Below, in pieces: positions 7,419 to 12,648 of a stretch of DNA of 12,648 nucleotides (position 1 is its first letter; the number at the start of each line of letters is the position of its first letter). This stretch comes from Bacteroidota bacterium. GTDB taxonomy: Bacteria > Bacteroidota > Bacteroidia > JAADEI01. The notes beneath the pieces were generated by a model, which searched no databases, was not told the DNA's origin, and saw only the letters and a list, made by a program, of their open reading frames with translations. The position numbers and the translations under genes were made by a program. The stretch spans positions 1 to 12,648 of the forward strand of contig JAJRPU010000008.1 in NCBI GenBank assembly GCA_024280615.1, written 5' to 3'.

Positions 7419-8761
7419 TTCCCGGTTCACTACTTGACCTGACCATTGGAGTCTTGTATGCTATCGTCCTTTCTCTTATATATCTATTTATTGTAATCAG
7501 AATTAATAATCCGCCTGCTAATAGGAAAATTCTTTTTATAGGCTTCATTACACACACTTTCTCCTCCATTGTTTTCGTGATATTTATGAAGACTTATTAT
7601 GGTTATCTTGGAGATGCTCTGTTTTACTTTAACACAAGTGCAACAATATTCAAACATCTAACTTCAACGCCATTTCTAATTAACGAACTCCTATGGATGG
7701 ACCTTGAGAACCTTTCTCCTATCAGACAAATTCGACTTTTTGGCACTACTGACCCGGAAGTTATATCTATGGCTCGGTTCTCTCTTCCATTTTATATTCT
7801 GGGCTTAGGTCTTTTTACTCCGACAAGTGTTTTGATAGCAATCCTCCCTTTCAGTGGGAAATACTTAATTCTAAAGGCTATAAAAAACGCCTTTCCAGAC
7901 ATAGACCAGGCAATCCTAGACAAAACAGCACTTTTCACATTATTTTTACCCACAGCTCTTTTCTGGGGAACAACTATTTTGAAAGAAAGCTTCCTGGTGT
8001 TCGCCATAGGATTATTATTCATTTCAGTTCAACTGCTTTTTGCAAAAAGATTTTTTCTTTCCCTATTGTTGATTTTAGTGGCTTTCCATATAATAGGAAG
8101 CCTTAAAGCATGGATACTATATGTATTCCTTGTAGCTTTTTCCCTCTCATTAGTCTTATATACACTCAACATTCCTCGTATACGGCAAGACCCTTTCCTA
8201 AGAATAGGAACAATTTTAATGTTTTTAATCATTGGAGGCGGTATAACTTACTTTGGAATCCAAGAAGTAATTAAAGAAGTCTTTGATAATTTTCTGAATA
8301 TTGCTTATGGTTTTCAAACATGGCACATATACTTAGGACAAACAAGGGGACAGAGTTCATACACTCTGTTATCTATTCCCAATTTAATAGAGGCACAATG
8401 GTGGCAATTTATAATTGCGTTTCCTGAAGCACTGTTTACTGCCCTCTATAGACCTTTTATATTTGAAATAGACCGACTATCACAGTTTCTGGTCCTTCCA
8501 GAAAACCTTTTTCTGCTATACATATCTTTCAAAGCAATGCTAAATTTTAAATTAATTTGGAATGTAATAAAAGAAAAACCTTTGTTATTAACAGGATTCA
8601 TACTTGGAGTGTTGACATTATACATAGTTGGTTTAGTGAGTTTCAATTTTGGCGCCATGATTAGATATCGCATTCCAGGATTAATCACTCTAATAGCAAC
8701 TTTTTTCTTTATTTATTTCTATGGAAAAGGTAAAAAGGTGTCAGGGGCAGGCACTCAATAA
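7415..8761 (+). CDS. Polytopic inner-membrane protein of unknown function, possibly GT-C/polymerase-like
   Basis: A 448-residue, strongly hydrophobic protein with roughly 10-12 predicted membrane segments (for example near residues 10-29, 38-57, 125-145, 170-187, 191-209, 213-230, 232-250, 263-281, 388-411 and 421-436). Noticeable polar motifs are YYGYLGDALFYF (61-72) in the first large loop, FWGTTILKES (183-192), ALYRPFIFEID (344-353) with PENLFLLY shortly after, and GAMIRYRIPGL (413-423) before the last segment. An acidic loop residue after the early membrane helices and conserved arginines near the end are seen in GT-C glycosyltransferases and Wzy-type polymerases; Bacteroidota genomes hold many proteins with a similar FW..ILKE motif. 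This is family resemblance from memory, not proof. The ATG overlaps the valS stop (ATGA), so translational coupling is likely. The 3' end converges on and overlaps the next gene by 21 bases. The gene looks more AT-rich than valS. Confidence 0.85.
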   Translation: MIPGSLLDLTIGVLYAIVLSLIYLFIVIRINNPPANRKILFIGFITHTFSSIVFVIFMKTYYGYLGDALFYFNTSATIFKHLTSTPFLINELLWMDLENLSPIRQIRLFGTTDPEVISMARFSLPFYILGLGLFTPTSVLIAILPFSGKYLILKAIKNAFPDIDQAILDKTALFTLFLPTALFWGTTILKESFLVFAIGLLFISVQLLFAKRFFLSLLLILVAFHIIGSLKAWILYVFLVAFSLSLVLYTLNIPRIRQDPFLRIGTILMFLIIGGGITYFGIQEVIKEVFDNFLNIAYGFQTWHIYLGQTRGQSSYTLLSIPNLIEAQWWQFIIAFPEALFTALYRPFIFEIDRLSQFLVLPENLFLLYISFKAMLNFKLIWNVIKEKPLLLTGFILGVLTLYIVGLVSFNFGAMIRYRIPGLITLIATFFFIYFYGKGKKVSGAGTQ

Positions 8762-9607
8762 CTGAGTTTGCAGCTCTCCAGATTCATTAACAGTCAATCT
8801 CCAACATCTGCCATCTGGAGATTTCAAAATAACTCCTCTACCAACCTGTTCAATATACACATCTCCACTTTGAGCAGGAATATCATATCTACAAACTCCT
8901 GTTATTGTAACATTATCAATTGCCCAATGGTCCCAATCTGGACTGGAAGAGCCGCCTACCTGCCTCCATCTTAACATTACCCACTGACCGGTCAGACTGG
9001 CAGGCAGATTAACGGTAAATGTCGTCATCGGGAATAAAGTGGGTCCATAAGTGGCGAGCTGTATCCAGGTTAGCCCTCCGTCAATACTGTATTCCAATAC
9101 CACTTCTTCGCCCACTTCGGGATTCTCACACGGTGCAGCATCTGCTGCACTACCCATTTGAATAGCGAAAGACACAGATGCAGCCCCACACACTAAAAAT
9201 GGTTTCGTTGTTGCTTGGCGTGGCTGAGCCCCGTTAAACCTAAGAGCATTCCCTGAAATTGAACTACAACCTGCATCTGTAATACCTCCATTAATTTCCT
9301 GCCACACACTCCAATCAACATCTGGGTCAAAATCGTCTTGTATAGTTACGTTGACCAATTGAGTATCCACATTAGCTAAGCCGGACACATGTAGCGAAAC
9401 AGCTGGTGCAGGTGTGTTGATTCCAACATTTGCCTGTGGTGTAACTACTAATACGGGTGTGCCTGAGGTGTCGACAATAAAAGCCAAATCAGTATAATTT
9501 CCCGGGACACTAATGTGCAGCTTGCCTATTGGAACGGGTTGTCCAATGCCTACATTTTGAGCACTAAGGCAATTGACTGATAAGCTCAAGATTAGCACCC
9601 AGCGCAT
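8741..9607 (-). CDS. Secreted protein with tail-fibre-head-like repeats and a reelin-like domain
   Basis: A 288-residue protein from the ATG at 9607 (a GTG two codons upstream is also possible). Residues 1-17 (MRWVLILSLSVNCLSAQ) are a signal peptide. Two copies of a short motif follow: NVGIGQPVPIGKLHIS (18-33) and NVGINTPAPAVSLHVSG (60-76), the pattern seen in phage tail-fibre heads and many Bacteroidota exported proteins. Residues about 92-237 look like a reelin subrepeat: GNALRFNG, VSFAIQMG, VLEYSIDGGLTWIQL, LPASLTGQW, LRWRQ and WDHWAIDNVTI, with several cysteines. The end forms a separate short module, GDVYIEQVGRGVILKSP then GRCWRLTVNESGELQTQ, ending in ACP, which I have seen on other Bacteroidota exported proteins. 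No T9SS targeting domain is visible, so it may be periplasmic or surface-exposed by another route. It lies 66 bases after the protease gene in the same direction. Function unknown. Confidence 0.85.
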   Translation of the reverse strand: MRWVLILSLSVNCLSAQNVGIGQPVPIGKLHISVPGNYTDLAFIVDTSGTPVLVVTPQANVGINTPAPAVSLHVSGLANVDTQLVNVTIQDDFDPDVDWSVWQEINGGITDAGCSSISGNALRFNGAQPRQATTKPFLVCGAASVSFAIQMGSAADAAPCENPEVGEEVVLEYSIDGGLTWIQLATYGPTLFPMTTFTVNLPASLTGQWVMLRWRQVGGSSSPDWDHWAIDNVTITGVCRYDIPAQSGDVYIEQVGRGVILKSPDGRCWRLTVNESGELQTQLLSACP

Positions 9608-9673
9608 AGCCACTTTATTTATTCTACTTTCCTTATTGGTTTCTTAGTATTACATTGAAAATGAATTTATTAT

Positions 9674-12648
9674 TTATTTGTCTTTCACTATTCCAATGGT
9701 TTTTCTCCACACGCCAGAATCTGTTTCAATATTGATTACATACTTGCCGGTGGGTAGCATTCTGACAAATGCACCCGTTCTGGTTCCCCTTCCTGATTCC
9801 TTATAAACCACTTTGCCTGCAACGTCAACCACATATAACCCTCTAATGATACTTCCACATTCAATAAAGCCCTTCTCAGTAAGGACACACAAGTTGTTAT
9901 CAGCAGAAATGACGCCTTGTGTTACTGGAACTATAACAGTGTCCTTCGCCGAACAACCAGCAGAATCCTGAACTAAAACCCAATATGTTCCAGATGGAAG
10001 CCCAGTCACACTATCGGTTGTTGCACCGGTGCTCCACAGTACGGAATAAGGGGGTGTACCTCCGCCGTAAGTAACCCAAGCTGAACCATCAGCATTACCT
10101 GGAGTAGCCGGCGCTGCACCAGTACTAAGCATTAGAGGTAACGGCTCCTCTACAGTAAAGGTCATAACAGACTGACATCCAGATGCATCCCAAATAACCA
10201 CAGTGTAAACACCTCCAGATAAGTTCGTTATATTAGGTGTTATGGCACCAGTATTCCATTGATATGAATACGGCGGTATACCCCCACTGACATTAACTAT
10301 ATATATAGCACCATTATTAGCACCATAGCAAGTAACATCAATCACTTGATAACTGGTAACATAAGGCGTATCATAGGCAGGAACAGTTACTTGAAAAGTA
10401 TCAGTACAGCCTACTGCATCAGTAACAGTAAGTGTGTATGTTCCACCACTAACATTAATAAGGTCTTCAGTGGTAAAACCAATATCCCAGCTAAAGTTGT
10501 ACCCTGGGGTTCCCCCTGAAACAGTTATATATACAGCACCATTAGGTTGATTGCAGGTTGCAGCAATCACCGAATCAATAGTAACAGTTATAGCAGGAGG
10601 TTCACCCACATTGAATGTTGCTTGCATTGTGCACCCTGCTGTGTCCGTAACAGTAACGGTATATGTACCTGCACTTATTCCTGACAAGTCCTCGGTCGTA
10701 AAAACTCCTCCATTCCAAGAGTATGTGTAAGGAGGAGTACCTCCCGAAACCGATATATCTATAGCACCATCAGGAGAACCATAACAAGAAGCATCTGTAA
10801 CCGTCCCAGAGATAACTATGGCAGGTGGCTCATTAACAGTAAACGATTTACTGGCAACACATCCATTAGCATCAGTAACTGTGATTATGTATGTGCCTCC
10901 GGGAACACCCACTATATCCTCTGTGCTGGCTCCATTACTCCAAGATATTGAATATGGAGTTGTTCCGCCAGTGATTGTAACATCTATCGCGCCATCGGAA
11001 GCTCCCCCACAGGTAACATCATAAACAATACCTGTTATTGTTGGGGCTCCTTGGTCGCTTAGCAAGAACGTATCAACTTTTGTGCAACCGTTCGCGTCGG
11101 TCACAGTAACTATATACGTGCCCGCTGGAACATTTATTAAATCTTCAGTAGTGGCACCATTATTCCAAGAATATGAATACCCTGGAGTCCCTCCTGAAAC
11201 AGTTATATCAATAATTCCATCGCTGTTTCCACAAGTGGGCTGAGTGATATTACTGGATACAGAAATTGCCGAAGGTTCATTCACAATAAATGAGGCTGTG
11301 GTAACACAACCATTCGCATCAGTCACAGTAACTGAATAGGCACCGGCAGAAATATTAACAAGGTCTTGAGTTGTAGCTCCATTAGTCCACGAATACGAGT
11401 AAGGCGCTGTTCCACCAGAAACAGTGATATCAATTGCACCTGTTGAGGCTCCATTACAAGTAACATCAGTGACAACTCCCGTGACGCTCAAATTAGAAAT
11501 ATCATTGACCGTGAAGGAAGCCGTTGCAGTGCATCCATTGGCATCCGTAACCGTAACAGTATATGTTCCTGCTGGAACATTAGTTAGGTCCTCTGTTGTG
11601 GCTCCATTGCTCCAGGAAAATGAGTAGGGAGCTGTTCCCCCAGTCACAGTTATATCAACCGCACCATCTGAATTGCCACAGTTAGCATCAGTAACCGTAC
11701 CAGTTATAGATATAGCAGTTGGTTCATTAACAACGAAAGTGTCACTATTTGTGCAGCCATTAGCATCCGTAACTGAAACAATATACGTTCCCGCCGAAAG
11801 ATTAGTTATATCTTCTGAAGATGAAGAAAAACTGTTTGGACCGGTCCATGAGAATGAATACGGAGCAGTCCCTCCACTAACAGATATATATATTGCACCA
11901 TCTGAACCTCCATTACAGGAAACATCCTTCAAAGAATCAAGAGTGATAGTTATACCACCTGAACCTCCAGAACCAATCACAATTGTATCGGATATAAAAC
12001 ACCCAGTCTGGTCAGAAATAGTAACAATATACGTTCCAGCACAAAGGCCTGTCCTCGTAAGAGACGTCACATTAGGGTCATCACTCCAAGTAACTGTATA
12101 AGGAGGCAAGCCATCATATAATGTGTCAATAGAAACGGTTATTGAGCCATCGCAAGCACACGAAGCATCTGTCTTAATGATAGTGTCAAATTTCATTGGA
12201 AGTGCTTCTATCACTGCAGCAACAGCATCAATTAATCCATATCCAAAAGAATCATCTACTCCAGCAGGGTTAAGGTCAATAGCCGTATTTTGTAGAATTT
12301 GTCTAACAAGTGCATTGTCCAAACATGGATTAATAGCAAAAAGCAATTGAGCGAGTCCTGCCACATGCGGGGAAGCCATTGAAGTTCCGGACATATAATT
12401 ATATTGATTATTATAAGGAACTGCACTGTATATTAATGCTTGACAAGGGGTACACCCAGTATTAGAGTTAGAGTTAATATAAGTAAAAGTTCCTCCTGGA
12501 GCAGCTAGTTCTATCTCAGGTCCATAATTAGAGAATGCACTACGATTAACATCTACAGTGTTATTATCACTATCAATCGTTAAATCAACAGAACCGACTG
12601 CTATCACTGAAGAATAAGCTGCAGGATAAGAAACTACATTAGAATTAT
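9674..12648 (-). CDS. Subtilisin-family (S8) serine protease with ten SprB-type repeats and T9SS-like C-terminus (5' end outside window)
   Basis: The frame is open to the right edge; 990 complete codons are visible and the N-terminus is missing. Residues are counted here from the in-frame GTG at 12607, which is not the start, since the reading frame continues upstream with NVVSYPAAYSSVIAVGSVD, a classic subtilase segment. The catalytic Ser is in SGTSMASPHVAG (Ser76, DNA 12380-12382); the catalytic Asp and His lie outside the window. The peptidase ends near residue 137. Ten repeats of about 73-78 residues (about 140-897) follow, each of the form GAIDITVSGGTAPYSYSW, then AGTYTVTVTDANGC, matching SprB repeats. 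The last 75 or so residues (LYVVDVAGKVVYKES, then MLPTGKYVINIETDSGVWRK) resemble the T9SS sorting domain, although the usual PNP motif is lacking. Known: T9SS cargo is exported and attached to or released from the cell surface. Inferred role: extracellular protease or surface protein. Confidence 0.92.
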   Translation of the reverse strand, partial: NSNVVSYPAAYSSVIAVGSVDLTIDSDNNTVDVNRSAFSNYGPEIELAAPGGTFTYINSNSNTGCTPCQALIYSAVPYNNQYNYMSGTSMASPHVAGLAQLLFAINPCLDNALVRQILQNTAIDLNPAGVDDSFGYGLIDAVAAVIEALPMKFDTIIKTDASCACDGSITVSIDTLYDGLPPYTVTWSDDPNVTSLTRTGLCAGTYIVTISDQTGCFISDTIVIGSGGSGGITITLDSLKDVSCNGGSDGAIYISVSGGTAPYSFSWTGPNSFSSSSEDITNLSAGTYIVSVTDANGCTNSDTFVVNEPTAISITGTVTDANCGNSDGAVDITVTGGTAPYSFSWSNGATTEDLTNVPAGTYTVTVTDANGCTATASFTVNDISNLSVTGVVTDVTCNGASTGAIDITVSGGTAPYSYSWTNGATTQDLVNISAGAYSVTVTDANGCVTTASFIVNEPSAISVSSNITQPTCGNSDGIIDITVSGGTPGYSYSWNNGATTEDLINVPAGTYIVTVTDANGCTKVDTFLLSDQGAPTITGIVYDVTCGGASDGAIDVTITGGTTPYSISWSNGASTEDIVGVPGGTYIITVTDANGCVASKSFTVNEPPAIVISGTVTDASCYGSPDGAIDISVSGGTPPYTYSWNGGVFTTEDLSGISAGTYTVTVTDTAGCTMQATFNVGEPPAITVTIDSVIAATCNQPNGAVYITVSGGTPGYNFSWDIGFTTEDLINVSGGTYTLTVTDAVGCTDTFQVTVPAYDTPYVTSYQVIDVTCYGANNGAIYIVNVSGGIPPYSYQWNTGAITPNITNLSGGVYTVVIWDASGCQSVMTFTVEEPLPLMLSTGAAPATPGNADGSAWVTYGGGTPPYSVLWSTGATTDSVTGLPSGTYWVLVQDSAGCSAKDTVIVPVTQGVISADNNLCVLTEKGFIECGSIIRGLYVVDVAGKVVYKESGRGTRTGAFVRMLPTGKYVINIETDSGVWRKTIGIVKDK
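9917..12190 (-). repeat. Ten tandem SprB-type repeats (protein level)
   Basis: Ten tandem units make up most of the protease tail. Typical core features are a Cys plus G-x-x-x-G-A-I-D at the start, V-S-G-G-T-x-P-Y-S-x-S-W, an N-G-A-T-T-E-D linker, A-G-T-Y-x-V-T-V-T-D-A-N-G-C, and a short T-F-x-V-N-E-P end. Counting from 12607, Cys pairs are at 231/285, 310/359, 384/434, 459/508, 533/583, 608/659, 685/734 and 760/811. The first unit (about 11972-12190) is divergent with extra cysteines; the tenth has Pro in place of the first Cys and keeps only Cys885. A Gly/Ser linker (SGGSGG) separates units one and two. At DNA level copies differ by many synonymous changes. Confidence 0.9.

Noticed and set aside
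11673..12101. Open frame on the plus strand (142 codons) opposite the SprB repeats
   Set aside because: It is the antisense shadow of a repetitive gene; its repeated PLASVT-like peptides simply mirror the VTDANG codons.
9917..12190. Regularly spaced DNA repeats that might suggest a CRISPR array
   Set aside because: The period is about 225 bases, the copies diverge at third codon positions, and the whole stretch is one open reading frame of SprB-type protein repeats.

Overview
The window looks like chromosomal DNA of a member of the Bacteroidota. Four independent signs point there: two perfect TAnnTTTG promoter -7 boxes (one with a TTTG element 19 bases upstream), weak or absent Shine-Dalgarno sequences at several starts, secreted proteins built from PKD and SprB-type repeats, and a subtilase ending in a type IX secretion (T9SS)-like C-terminal domain. 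Genus cannot be read from the sequence. Coding density is high: no stretch longer than about 210 bases lacks a gene, and I see no rRNA, tRNA, CRISPR array, insertion sequence or phage integration signal.

Layout from left to right. (1) 1-2037, minus strand: an N-terminal fragment of a large secreted protein (signal peptide, beta-propeller-like region, then PKD-type domains) that runs off the left edge. It is preceded by a clear Bacteroidota promoter at 2107-2137 and a 20-base near-palindrome at 2164-2183. (2) 2244-4691, minus strand: a two-gene unit of a long-chain acyl-CoA synthetase followed 18 bases later by a small lipoprotein of unknown function. (3) 4803-8761, plus strand: valyl-tRNA synthetase (valS) overlapping by 4 bases a polytopic membrane protein of unknown function with features reminiscent of GT-C/polysaccharide-polymerase-type proteins. 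(4) 8741-12648, minus strand: a secreted protein with tail-fibre-head-like repeats plus a reelin-like domain, and upstream of it the C-terminal part of a subtilisin-family (S8) protease carrying ten SprB-type repeats. That gene runs off the right edge.

How the parts fit: the divergent centre (acyl-CoA synthetase and valS) is housekeeping metabolism, while both ends encode large cell-surface or exported proteins. The right-hand pair (protease, then reelin-like protein) lies in the same direction with a 66-base gap and may be one transcript. Nothing here is a recognisable defence system or mobile element. The items most worth follow-up are the membrane protein coupled to valS, the very regular cysteine spacing of the SprB array, and the composite reelin-like protein with its distinct C-terminal module.
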